Source of the DNA: Faecalicatena absiana
GTDB lineage: Bacteria; Bacillota; Bacilli; Lactobacillales; Lactobacillaceae
DNA: 64,000 nt
Direction: 5' to 3'
NCBI GenBank assembly: GCA_017309015.1
Contig: JAEDAG010000002.1
Span: 1-64,000 of the forward strand
Numbering within the stretch: position 1 is the stretch's first letter; each line of letters begins with the position of its first letter. A model generated the notes under the pieces. It had not been told where the DNA came from. It saw only the letters and a program-made list of their open reading frames with translations, and made no database searches. This document shows positions 44,514 through 55,881 of the stretch, piece after piece. A program made the translations under genes and the position numbers.

Positions 44514-45122
44514 TTATCCTTCCTTAATTAACTGCCGAATCGTCTGCATGCTTACGTCACATGACGCCAATTCATCAGCTACGCGCTTAAGCTCTTTGCT
44601 GATACGCTCAGGATTCTTGATATCATGCTTGTATTTCATCTCATGTTCCAAGCTGGCCCAAGTGTCCATTGCAATCGTTCGCAGCTGGATTTCGACAAAA
44701 TACTGCCCAGGCTTGTTGCCATGCACATCTTCAAACGGCGTCTCTACCACCATGATCAGATGGTAGGACCGATAGCCGTTTGCCTTGGCATCGGTAATGT
44801 AATCTTTTTCCTTAACGATCTTGAAATTGCTCTGCTTCTTTAACAAATCAATGCAGGTGTAAATGTCATCAATAAAATTGCAGACGATTCTAAGGCCAAT
44901 CGCGTCCCGATTTTCAAGCAATGCACTCTCAGGCGTAAGAGGCAGGCCTTTCTTTTTGCACTTTTGAGTCATGCTTTCCTCGCCTTTTACCCGGCCTTCA
45001 AGGTGCTCGTAGAGCTTCTGGCCATTCTTTTCCTGATAGGCTTGACCAATCTCCCGGATCTGCGCCATAGTCTCGTCCAAAATCTGTGGCAGATAGGCAG
45101 CATATTTACCATAAATACTCAT
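44514..45122 (-). CDS. relP: small alarmone synthetase (RelP-like)
   Basis: 202 aa, only the RelA/SpoT synthetase domain, without HD, TGS or ACT parts. Diagnostic stretches are GLRIVCNFIDDIY, ITDAKANGYRSYHLIM and FVEIQLRTIAMDTWASLEHE. It makes (p)ppGpp or pppGpp without ribosome control. Assignment to RelP rather than RelQ rests on the operon with a two-component system downstream; RelQ usually neighbours ppnK. Shine-Dalgarno GAGGAAA. Together with the long Rel at 24743 the strain has at least two alarmone sources. Confidence 0.85.
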   Translation of the reverse strand: MSIYGKYAAYLPQILDETMAQIREIGQAYQEKNGQKLYEHLEGRVKGEESMTQKCKKKGLPLTPESALLENRDAIGLRIVCNFIDDIYTCIDLLKKQSNFKIVKEKDYITDAKANGYRSYHLIMVVETPFEDVHGNKPGQYFVEIQLRTIAMDTWASLEHEMKYKHDIKNPERISKELKRVADELASCDVSMQTIRQLIKEG

Positions 45123-45192
45123 ATATTTTCCTCATTTCTATCTACCACTGTATCAGACAATCATGAACTTTTCTTGCCCTTTAATCGAATCT

Positions 45193-45342
45193 TATGATCC
45201 ACTACTTACGTGGGGAGCACACCTTGTTATAAAAGGTAGTCTATTCAATGAGCGGATCACCCCCGCCAGTGTGGGGAACACTATATAAAGCCTACACTGA
45301 CAAGCTGGCAGACGGGATCACCCCCACCTGTGTGGGGAACAC
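45193..45342 (-). CRISPR. remnant three-repeat array distal to the main array
   Basis: Repeat positions 45193-45220 (strongly degenerate, recognisable from CGTGGGGAGCAC), 45254-45281 and 45315-45342, with exact 61-nt spacing and two 33-nt spacers. The last two differ from the main consensus in the loop and end GGGGAACAC rather than GGGGAGCAC. Orientation follows the main array (minus), so the degenerate copy is the trailer. Separated from the main array by the interrupted small gene and the ISL3-family element. Confidence 0.85.
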
Positions 45343-45343
45343 A

Positions 45344-45374
45344 ACAAAAACGACTGGCGAAAGCCAATCGTTTG
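45344..45374 (-). terminator. terminator of the interrupted small gene
   Basis: Minus strand AACGATTGGC-TTTC-GCCAGTCGTT followed by TTTGTTGT, abutting the first remnant repeat. Confidence 0.75.
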
Positions 45375-45452
45375 TTAATTACTGCTTTAATTATTTCATT
45401 AACGAAATTTTAACAATTTCGTCTTCTCTTAAAGTTAAATTCCCAAAATTTA

Positions 45453-47012
45453 GGTTCAGTATAAATTCGTGTGTAAATAGTAAAAATTAGACAACAAAAA
45501 AGAAGGGTTGTCCCTTACAATGTTAATAACCACAAAAACACGAGGGGCCCTTCTTACTATGAATTATACAGAACAGACAGTTTCTACTCAAGGCTTTGAA
45601 TCTAACAAAGGCATCTTATTTTTCGAATCTGGCTTAACCGACTTTATTCAATTGGGTATGCCAATTCAAAATGAAGGTGAAAAAATCTTTGTTGGAAAAT
45701 TAGCCGAGTGTGAACCTGGTTTCTGCCCCGACTGCTCAACGAAGCTAGTCAAGAATGGAACCCTTGTCACTACCCTTAGGCATATTCCTCTGGGACTAGA
45801 ACATACTAAGATTAAGGTATCTTACGCACGTTTTCGTTGTCTCAATACTGATTGTAAATTTAATACCAGAAGTCAGTCTATTCCCTTTAAAGCCAATGGT
45901 TATCGAATTACCAAGGCTTTAAAAGAATGCACTGAGCGCCTACTAAGCGATGGATGCACTCTAAAACAAGTCGCTGAAATTACTGGCCTTGATAAAATGA
46001 CAGTTAAGTCGATTCACAAGGAACTCCTATTATCTAAATTTACAATCGATGGAAAGACGCTCATTAAACCTGAAAGACAGGCAAGATACTTAGCCATAGA
46101 TGAATTCAAACTGCACGATGGTTATAAATACGCCACTGTAATCATTGACTGGGAAACTGGGCACATTCTTTACTTAGCCCATGGCAAGAAGAAGGCCGTT
46201 GTTTATGAGTTTATGGATCATGTTGGCGATGAGTGGATGTCTAAGGTTGAAGCAGTTGCTTGTGACATGAACTCAGACTTTGAAGAAGCCTTTAAAGAGC
46301 GCTATCCCAAGCTAGACATTGTCTATGACCGCTTCCACATCATCAAGAATTTCAACGATAAAGTTGTTTCTGAAATCCGTAAGGATGAACAAAAGAGACT
46401 AGCTGAAGAAGGTACCCCAGAAGCAGCCAAATTGCTTAAGAACTCTCGTTATATCTTGATGTCTAAACGATCTACCCTAGTTCAAAAGGATGGAGATGCT
46501 CGACAAGGAAAGCTAGTATCTGTGCCTGGCGAAATCTTCAATAAGCCAGAGATTAGAGCTCATGGTGATAATGAGAGCTGGTATGACGATCTACTAGAGG
46601 AAAACAGATTGTTCTTCACAATAGACATCGTCAAAGACCTATTGGATCAGGCATATAGCTCAAATGATGAAGTGGAGATGTGCGTCAAACTCGAGTACAT
46701 CATAGATATTTGTATCGAGACTGAGAATAGCCACTTTAAGTGGTTTGCCAGACTCTTACAGCGCCACCTGTCAGGAATCTATTCATTCGCTAAGTACAGG
46801 ATATCTACGGGCAAATTAGAGGGTATTAACAACAAGATCAAAACTGAGAGACGCAAGGGTTATGGATATCCAGATGATGAATATTTCTTCTTGAGATTAA
46901 TGGAATTATCTCGGAAGAAGCCTTAAGTCCCTTAGTTAATTTACACACGTTTTTATACAGAACCCTTTTTTATTGCCTAATTTTCTATTTACACAAGAAT
47001 TTATACTGAACC
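45453..47012 (+). mobile_element. ISL3-family insertion sequence, 1560 bp
   Basis: Terminal inverted repeats begin GGTTCAGTATAAATTCGTG on the left and, reversed, GGTTCAGTATAAATTCTTG on the right, about 28 bp with one mismatch. Flanks AAAATTTA (45445-45452) and AAAATTTT (47013-47020) are an 8-bp duplication with one difference. The right side also holds a second internal copy of the end motif (near 46948-46972). Confidence 0.88.
45559..46926 (+). CDS. ISL3-family transposase
   Basis: 455 aa from ATG 45559 (MNYTEQTVST); an in-frame ATG at 45508 would add 17 residues. N-terminal zinc ribbon (CPDC ... CLNTDC, about 56-95), helix-turn-helix CTLKQVAEITGLDKMTVKSI, then the DDE catalytic domain with LAIDEFKL, CDMNSDFEEAF, YDRFHIIKNFN and the C-terminal GKLEGINNKIKTERRKGYGY. 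Appears intact. Inverted arms AAGAAGGG and CCCTTCTT (about 45499-45506 and 45549-45556) bracket the start region and may hide it in readthrough mRNA. Confidence 0.92.
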   Translation: MNYTEQTVSTQGFESNKGILFFESGLTDFIQLGMPIQNEGEKIFVGKLAECEPGFCPDCSTKLVKNGTLVTTLRHIPLGLEHTKIKVSYARFRCLNTDCKFNTRSQSIPFKANGYRITKALKECTERLLSDGCTLKQVAEITGLDKMTVKSIHKELLLSKFTIDGKTLIKPERQARYLAIDEFKLHDGYKYATVIIDWETGHILYLAHGKKKAVVYEFMDHVGDEWMSKVEAVACDMNSDFEEAFKERYPKLDIVYDRFHIIKNFNDKVVSEIRKDEQKRLAEEGTPEAAKLLKNSRYILMSKRSTLVQKDGDARQGKLVSVPGEIFNKPEIRAHGDNESWYDDLLEENRLFFTIDIVKDLLDQAYSSNDEVEMCVKLEYIIDICIETENSHFKWFARLLQRHLSGIYSFAKYRISTGKLEGINNKIKTERRKGYGYPDDEYFFLRLMELSRKKP

Positions 47013-47230
47013 AAAATTTTTAGGGCTAATCACATCGACATCTACCCACAAATAACCGTCTTCAGAATCTTCTGGACTCTCAAAACCAGACAGTGTCCCA
47101 AACCACTCGCGATTATTATCGGTTAAAATATAAACTTTTTTCCAAAAAAAGTTCATCCATTTTTTGTCAATCATCGCTGTCCCCTCCCTTATAATAGGTG
47201 ACTAAATGCGTTCTTTTTTCGAATGATGAA

Positions 47231-50200
47231 GGATCACCCCCACCTGTGTGGGGAGCACATTCAGCCACCGATGTAAGGAGGTGATCTAGTGAGATCACCC
47301 CCATCTGCGTGGGGAGCACATTCATAGATCTTGTGGGATTCCGGCTAGTACAGGATCACCCCCACCTACGTGGGGAGCACGTGAAATTCTTAAAAATCTT
47401 TTCGATTTCGCTAGGATCACCCCCACCTACGTGGGGAGCACCGTGAATGATCTTGACATATTCGTCATAGATAAGGATCACCCCCACCTACGTGGGGAGC
47501 ACATAAAACGCTTGAAACAATTGCAAGCGAAAATAGGATCACCCCCACCTACGTGGGGAGCACGCTAAAAACGAGAAAGAAGAAAAACAAGACGAAGGAT
47601 CACCCCCACCTGCGTGGGGAGCACATTGCTAAGAAAGCCGCCACTGATACTTCTAAGGGATCACCCCCACCTGCGTGGGGAGCACCTTGCTTCCACGATT
47701 TGAAGCCCTTGACTTCCGGGATCACCCCCACCTGCGTGGGGAGCACGGATTTAACGATGGGCAAAGTGAGAACTAAAATGGATCACCCCCACCTGCGTGG
47801 GGAGCACTGCTGAGTCAACGACCTTCTTCCGCAGGGTTCGGGATCACCCCCACCTGCGTGGGGAGCACTAACTTCTTCTTTGGTGATTCCTTGTTCAATA
47901 AGGATCACCCCCACCTGCGTGGGGAGCACCCGGTGTTTGGGGCTTTGGCCTGGACTGGATCAGGATCACCCCCACCTGCGTGGGGAGCACGAGTCGAACC
48001 AGGCGCTACCGGATGGAATGCCGGGATCACCCCCACCTGCGTGGGGAGCACACATGGATAACGGAGTCTCTCAAGATTCGATGAGGATCACCCCCACCTG
48101 CGTGGGGAGCACACCCGTGAGGCGTTTTAAGCAAGCCTGCGGTAGGGATCACCCCCACCTGCGTGGGGAGCACGTGGATCCGGATAGCATCAACTGGGGG
48201 ATTGAGGGATCACCCCCACCTGCGTGGGGAGCACTGAAACTGAAATTCCAGCCGCAACTGAAAACGAGGATCACCCCCACCTGCGTGGGGAGCACCTCAA
48301 CAGGGCAAACCAGCACCAAGACCAAGGAGGATCACCCCCACCTGCGTGGGGAGCACTCAAGAAAAACAATCGCAAAAATACAGAAAGTAGGATCACCCCC
48401 ACCTGCGTGGGGAGCACGCTACATAAGACTTCACGCTACCATTAAAGAGAGGATCACCCCCACCTGCGTGGGGAGCACCTTATGTGGTGTGCTGGCTATG
48501 CATGCAGGTGGGGATCACCCCCACCTGCGTGGGGAGCACTGCTTTTTTAGCAAAAATGCGACAGCCGCTAAGGGATCACCCCCACCTGCGTGGGGAGCAC
48601 TGATATGCATCGTTTGCCCCTTGTAAATCGGGAGGATCACCCCCACCTGCGTGGGGAGCACGCCATCTGTGTCTTGGCTGTTTTGCTATTCTTAGGATCA
48701 CCCCCACCTGCGTGGGGAGCACCCGAAGAAGTAGCGGTGAGTTTTATTGGGATTAGGATCACCCCCACCTGCGTGGGGAGCACTGCTGGAGTCGCTTGCT
48801 TTGGCATAAAGCCCTAGGATCACCCCCACCTGCGTGGGGAGCACGACCAGCGGTACCAGCAGGTGACCATGGATGAGGGATCACCCCCACCTGCGTGGGG
48901 AGCACCATACCAAGCGCCGCCGGAGGGCATGCCGTTGGGGATCACCCCCACCTGCGTGGGGAGCACGCTAAGGCCAACCAGAGCAATGTTCCCGTCCACG
49001 GATCACCCCCACCTGCGTGGGGAGCACCTGTGAAGCGGCAACGACACCAGGGAATGCGAGGGATCACCCCCACCTGCGTGGGGAGCACGTTGCGATGCCC
49101 AACGTCCCGACCACGGAGTCGGGATCACCCCCACCTGCGTGGGGAGCACAATTGCATGCCAGTATTAAAGAGATTGGCGAAAGGATCACCCCCACCTGCG
49201 TGGGGAGCACCGGGAAAGGAGCTTTTCTAATTCATCTAAATTGGGATCACCCCCACCTGCGTGGGGAGCACGTCGTCTTCGTCGGCTAGCTTGAGTATAA
49301 ACCGGGATCACCCCCACCTGCGTGGGGAGCACCGCAGTTTATGTCCTGCGTAGATCAGATTTGGAGGATCACCCCCACCTGCGTGGGGAGCACCGTAAAC
49401 GTTGGCTTCGGTCATCAGCTCAACTGGGATCACCCCCACCTGCGTGGGGAGCACTTAACTTCAAATTCTCCCGATTAAGCCTTTTTAGGATCACCCCCAC
49501 CTGCGTGGGGAGCACTTCCACAACCTCGCGGGCTTCAGGGCCACCGTAGGATCACCCCCACCTGCGTGGGGAGCACCTTCCCCATGCTCTGATACGGCCC
49601 AGTGTTTAGGGATCACCCCCACCTGCGTGGGGAGCACTCATGATTGGCTACTCCTTGTATTTCTTGATCGGGATCACCCCCACCTGCGTGGGGAGCACAA
49701 CTCAACTCCTCCAGGTCTGCCAACCCGGGGAGGATCACCCCCACCTGCGTGGGGAGCACTCAGTTTTTACAGCAGAGCGAAGGTGTAAAAGAGGATCACC
49801 CCCACCTGCGTGGGGAGCACAATAGAAAGTGTGTATCATGACAGCAAAAGACAGGATCACCCCCACCTGCGTGGGGAGCACAGGCTATATTAACGTTCGG
49901 TGGTCAAGAATTAAGGATCACCCCCACCTGCGTGGGGAGCACTCATTGTTCTTCGCCATAATTGAGTTAAGTACAGGATCACCCCCACCTGCGTGGGGAG
50001 CACTTAATAAGAAAGTCGACAAGCTCGTTAAAGCTAGGATCACCCCCACCTGCGTGGGGAGCACAGATCTGGATCATGAGCCACCCCAGCTGGGATAGGA
50101 TCACCCCCACCTGCGTGGGGAGCACTAGCTGACAAGCTGGGGCTATCACAGTCAATGAGGATCACCCCCACCTGCGTGGGGAGCACTCGAAAAAATATCT

Positions 50201-50979
50201 TCCTAAAGTGCCGCTTGCAGGATCACCCCCACCTGCGTGGGGAGCACATTCTGTTATAAGAACAGAGAGTGTAAAACTCTGGATCACCCCCACCTGCGTG
50301 GGGAGCACTAGGATTGCCCGTCTTGCAAGTTCCAAGAATCGGGATCACCCCCACCTGCGTGGGGAGCACTTCTGGCTCAGCCATATTAACCACCTCTTAA
50401 TAGGATCACCCCCACCTGCGTGGGGAGCACTCAGCAACGATAATCCGGTTTGCTGTCAGATAAGGATCACCCCCACCTGCGTGGGGAGCACCTGAAAGTC
50501 CATCTCCCTTGTCGCCCTTCAGCAGGATCACCCCCACCTGCGTGGGGAGCACCATCATAGATCATTTTGTTTTCAGACTTGAACGGGATCACCCCCACCT
50601 GCGTGGGGAGCACGTCATTATTGGCGAAAGGTCAAACGGCAAAACAGGATCACCCCCACCTGCGTGGGGAGCACTCGACGATCTGCGTAAGCAAGCACAG
50701 CAATATGGGATCACCCCCACCTGCGTGGGGAGCACAGTCATTAATAGAGACATTGAACAATTCAGACAGGATCACCCCCACCTGCGTGGGGAGCACAGGC
50801 GTTTGGGACGATGACGGCTTTTACGAATAGGATCACCCCCACCTGCGTGGGGAGCACTGACCAGCACGATCGACCTCTGCAAGCGCCTGGGGATCACCCC
50901 CACCTGCGTGGGGAGCACGTTCCATCTGCTTGGCGGTCTGGCCCAGGTGCTGGATCACCCCCACCTGCGTGGGGAGCAC
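47231..50979 (-). CRISPR. main type I-E CRISPR array, 62 repeats, 61 spacers
   Basis: 28-nt repeats (plus strand begins GGATCACC, stem CCCCAC / GTGGGG around CTGC, ends AGCAC) recur every 61 nt with 33-nt spacers; positions checked at 47231, 48024, 49000, 49976 and 50952 all fit the 61-nt period, giving 62 repeats. The crRNA sense is the minus strand (repeat starting GTGCTCCCC). Variants collect at the low-coordinate end: CTGTG at 47231, an A start with CATC at 47292, and CTACG at 47353, 47414, 47475 and 47536; all later copies I checked are CTGCG. This marks the trailer, and the cas2 side as leader end. Confidence 0.98.
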
Positions 50980-51008
50980 AGTAATAGATCCCTGCAATGA
51001 CGCCATTC

Positions 51009-53466
<2,458 letters not shown>

Positions 53467-53478
53467 CGCGCACCTCCT

Positions 53479-54177
53479 TTACAAATAATCCATAATGTCA
53501 GGAGACTTCTCATAACATGGATTACTTAAACTGATTCTTTCTTTTGCCATCAAGCGAAAGCCGAAATGCCGGTCTCTCGAGTCGAAGCTCTCAACTCGAT
53601 CCTTTACGGTTTGCGTAAAAGTGGCATCCGGCAGCAAGTATGCATCAGCAATAATTTCGGCTGGATATTCTTGCTTCTTTTTGTGCTTCTTTTGATACCA
53701 CTTTTCAGCCTGCCAAGGCATTCTTTCCAGCACCTCAACTGGATTGACATCAGCAAAACTCTCAATTTGCAAAACGCCAGCTGGAGGACAAGCCCGGCGA
53801 CCAAGATACAGCTGAAAGCGAGGGTGCTTCAAAGCATATTCAATTCGTTCAATCAACTCTTCATCTTCACTGCCAACAGCAGCAATGTAAACAGCATCCT
53901 GATAATGGTCCCGGTAAGTCAGCTTGCGGTTACCCGTCTTCCACTCAACGGTCTGAAACTCAGTCATCACCTTGCCAACCTGATCCACGCGAACCGCAAA
54001 CGCCAGATCGTTCAATTCCTGGATTCGCTCGTCCTCACGTCTCATGCCAAATGCAGCGGCAATCATTCCTATTACCGCGCTTTTGGATGGCGCTGGCCAG
54101 CTGGTCCGCCGCTCAAAGCTGGCTTCATTCCCATAAGCCTGCAGCGGTGCCGTCAGTCTAATTGTCAAAGTCTTCAT
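53479..54177 (-). CDS. cas5e: Cascade subunit Cas5e
   Basis: 232 aa. Start at 54177 (MKTLTIRLTAPLQAYG), the characteristic Cas5 opening; the longer frame upstream lies inside cas7. WPAPSKSAVIGMIAAAFGM is the conserved glycine-containing region. It caps the crRNA 5' handle. The ATG overlaps the cas7 3' end by 20 bp, implying coupled translation. Confidence 0.93.
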   Translation of the reverse strand: MKTLTIRLTAPLQAYGNEASFERRTSWPAPSKSAVIGMIAAAFGMRREDERIQELNDLAFAVRVDQVGKVMTEFQTVEWKTGNRKLTYRDHYQDAVYIAAVGSEDEELIERIEYALKHPRFQLYLGRRACPPAGVLQIESFADVNPVEVLERMPWQAEKWYQKKHKKKQEYPAEIIADAYLLPDATFTQTVKDRVESFDSRDRHFGFRLMAKERISLSNPCYEKSPDIMDYL

Positions 54178-55234
54178 TTTCAACCGCCTTCTGTAAGACG
54201 CCCTGCAGCTTATCAAGCAGGTCTTGTAAATTATCCGCCTGTTCGCCAACACCGGTTTCATACTTACCCATGGCTACCGTTGCCAGTGGCTGGTCTACAA
54301 ACTGCAGTGCTTCCTTGAATTCATCTTCCAGCTTCTTTACGGAACCTGCCATATAGCCTTCACCGCCCTTTGCGGCTACAGGAGTTTCAAAGGCAGAAAC
54401 CAAGTTTACCGGAGTGTCGTCGCGGACAGTCACCATCAGATAGTTTGGCAAAGTCTTGTTGGCAAAAGAATTTTGCTTGCCAGTTGGCATGGAAAGCGCA
54501 AAGTCTTTAATAAAGGTCAAAGCACCTGCCACTGCATCCTGATCACCCAGGTTGTAGCTAAGTTCGGCCATGTTGATGTTCGCGTAGCGGTAGAGAGTGG
54601 CAGAATCATATTGAGTCGTTTGAATCAGGGCAGCGCCACTCTTTTCCTTTTCTTGCAGATCATCCAAAGCAGTAAAGTAATCATATTCCGGAACGATTTC
54701 ATGAGTGGAAATCGCGTGGGCTACTTGCGCTGATGCATCGACATTAAGCTCCGGATTATCAGCAACCATCCGGCCAAACAAAGCAAGGTCAAGTGAATTG
54801 CCTTCAAGCAAGATCTTTTTGACTTCCTTCTTGTCAAGCTCCTCATTTTCCAAGACATAGTTGGCCAGCTTGGAGATTTGACCTGGGCTGACCATGAGCA
54901 AAGCACCAGTCTCATTGCCCTTGCCAACCTTGATTCCGCCTTCCTTCAGGGCAGCAATTGCTTTGCTTAAAGCTGCTTCTTCATCCAAGCTTGAGTCAAG
55001 CTCTTGCAGCTTGGCGGCTAACATTTGCGGAACGCGCTTAGTCCGGGTACCAATACTTGCACCGTCTTCGGCAAATGCCTTTCTCACAGCACGCTTCCAT
55101 GACTGAGATGATACCCGAGCCCGCGTAACGCCGCCATAAAAGGCAGTCTTCGGCGCACCAGTATCGTCGCGATTGATGTTGGATGATGGAACAGTTTGCA
55201 GAACATTGATGTCAACGTATAAATTCTTAGTCAT
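54158..55234 (-). CDS. cas7e: Cascade backbone subunit Cas7e
   Basis: 358 aa. YVDINVLQTVPSSNINRDD and KTAFYGGVTRARVSSQSWKRA are hallmark Cas7e stretches. Six copies would coat the spacer part of the crRNA. 14 bp after cse2. Confidence 0.95.
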   Translation of the reverse strand: MTKNLYVDINVLQTVPSSNINRDDTGAPKTAFYGGVTRARVSSQSWKRAVRKAFAEDGASIGTRTKRVPQMLAAKLQELDSSLDEEAALSKAIAALKEGGIKVGKGNETGALLMVSPGQISKLANYVLENEELDKKEVKKILLEGNSLDLALFGRMVADNPELNVDASAQVAHAISTHEIVPEYDYFTALDDLQEKEKSGAALIQTTQYDSATLYRYANINMAELSYNLGDQDAVAGALTFIKDFALSMPTGKQNSFANKTLPNYLMVTVRDDTPVNLVSAFETPVAAKGGEGYMAGSVKKLEDEFKEALQFVDQPLATVAMGKYETGVGEQADNLQDLLDKLQGVLQKAVENEDFDN

Positions 55235-55248
55235 GATTTTTCTCCTTG

Positions 55249-55860
55249 TTAATTCTTCTTATCACTATTTTTCTTTCCATTTGACCGATAGTATTGTTCC
55301 CCCCAATGCAAACGAACTTCGTTTGCTTGGTGATAGCCTTGCTGAAACTTATACAAGTTTCCGGCTAAACGGGCATAGTCAATCTGGATCCCAGTCTTTT
55401 TGCTCTTGATGATTTGCATCAAATGTACCAACTGGTCAGTAACTGCAACAAAATTATTTGTTCCCAGCAGAGCCTGCACACGTCGGTCCAAAGCTTCCGG
55501 TGAATCAGCAGTTTGCTTCAGCTTATTTAAGGCTTCAAACAGCTCCAGACCATGTTCAGTGTTTTCTTCCGACTTAGAGTAGTTCTTCCGGGCAAATGCA
55601 CAATAGTCAGATGCTTGCTGGTGCAAGGCATACATTCTTACTGACGCAAAGATTGCATTTTCCGCGGTCGTTGCTTTCCCAGTTCTGCTTAACCATTTTT
55701 CCTCTAAATTACTTAAAAAAATCGGCCAAACTTTTTGAGCACGGTAACCGTCGATCGTCGCCGCTGAGCGCAAGGCCGACAGCGATGCTTTATCAGTATC
55801 ACCGTTATTGTACAGCTGGCGGATGATTCGTTCGGTAGCTTTCTCAATTTCAAATGCCAT
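55249..55860 (-). CDS. cse2: Cascade small subunit Cse2 (Cas11e)
   Basis: 203 aa from ATG 55860, chosen because AGGTGATC precedes it; a GTG 9 nt upstream overlaps that site. Alpha-helical and basic, with WPIFLSNLEEKW and a C-terminal IDYARLAGNLYKFQ segment typical of Cse2. Two copies stabilise the R-loop. 21 bp after cse1. Confidence 0.92.
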   Translation of the reverse strand: MAFEIEKATERIIRQLYNNGDTDKASLSALRSAATIDGYRAQKVWPIFLSNLEEKWLSRTGKATTAENAIFASVRMYALHQQASDYCAFARKNYSKSEENTEHGLELFEALNKLKQTADSPEALDRRVQALLGTNNFVAVTDQLVHLMQIIKSKKTGIQIDYARLAGNLYKFQQGYHQANEVRLHWGEQYYRSNGKKNSDKKN

Positions 55861-55881
55861 TACGATCACCTTTCCTTCATA

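Larger units (their letters stand above)
45391..47174 (-). pseudogene. small gene split by an ISL3-family element (predicted 71-aa product)
   Basis: The 5' part runs from ATG 47174 (ribosome site GGGAGGGGAC) to 47013, the 3' part from 45452 to the stop at 45391. Taking out the element and one copy of the 8-bp duplication rejoins one frame of about 71 codons, starting MIDKKWMNFFWKKVYILTD, passing VISPKNFGNLTLRED, and ending IVKISLMK. The pattern KVYILTDNNREWFGTLSGFE followed by a DEIVKI strand resembles small Sm-like proteins; that is inference. As found, translation would run into the element and stop after GSV. It sat between two arrays. Confidence 0.75.

Noticed and set aside
47553-50830. 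Many overlapping plus-strand frames across the array with recurring ITPTCVGST, DHPHLRGEH and GSPPPAWGA peptides
   Set aside because: They are translations of the CRISPR repeat in three frames; no ribosome sites and no protein function.
54178-54261. Extended N-terminus of Cas5e
   Set aside because: It is out-of-frame sequence of cas7; Cas5e begins MKTLTIRL.
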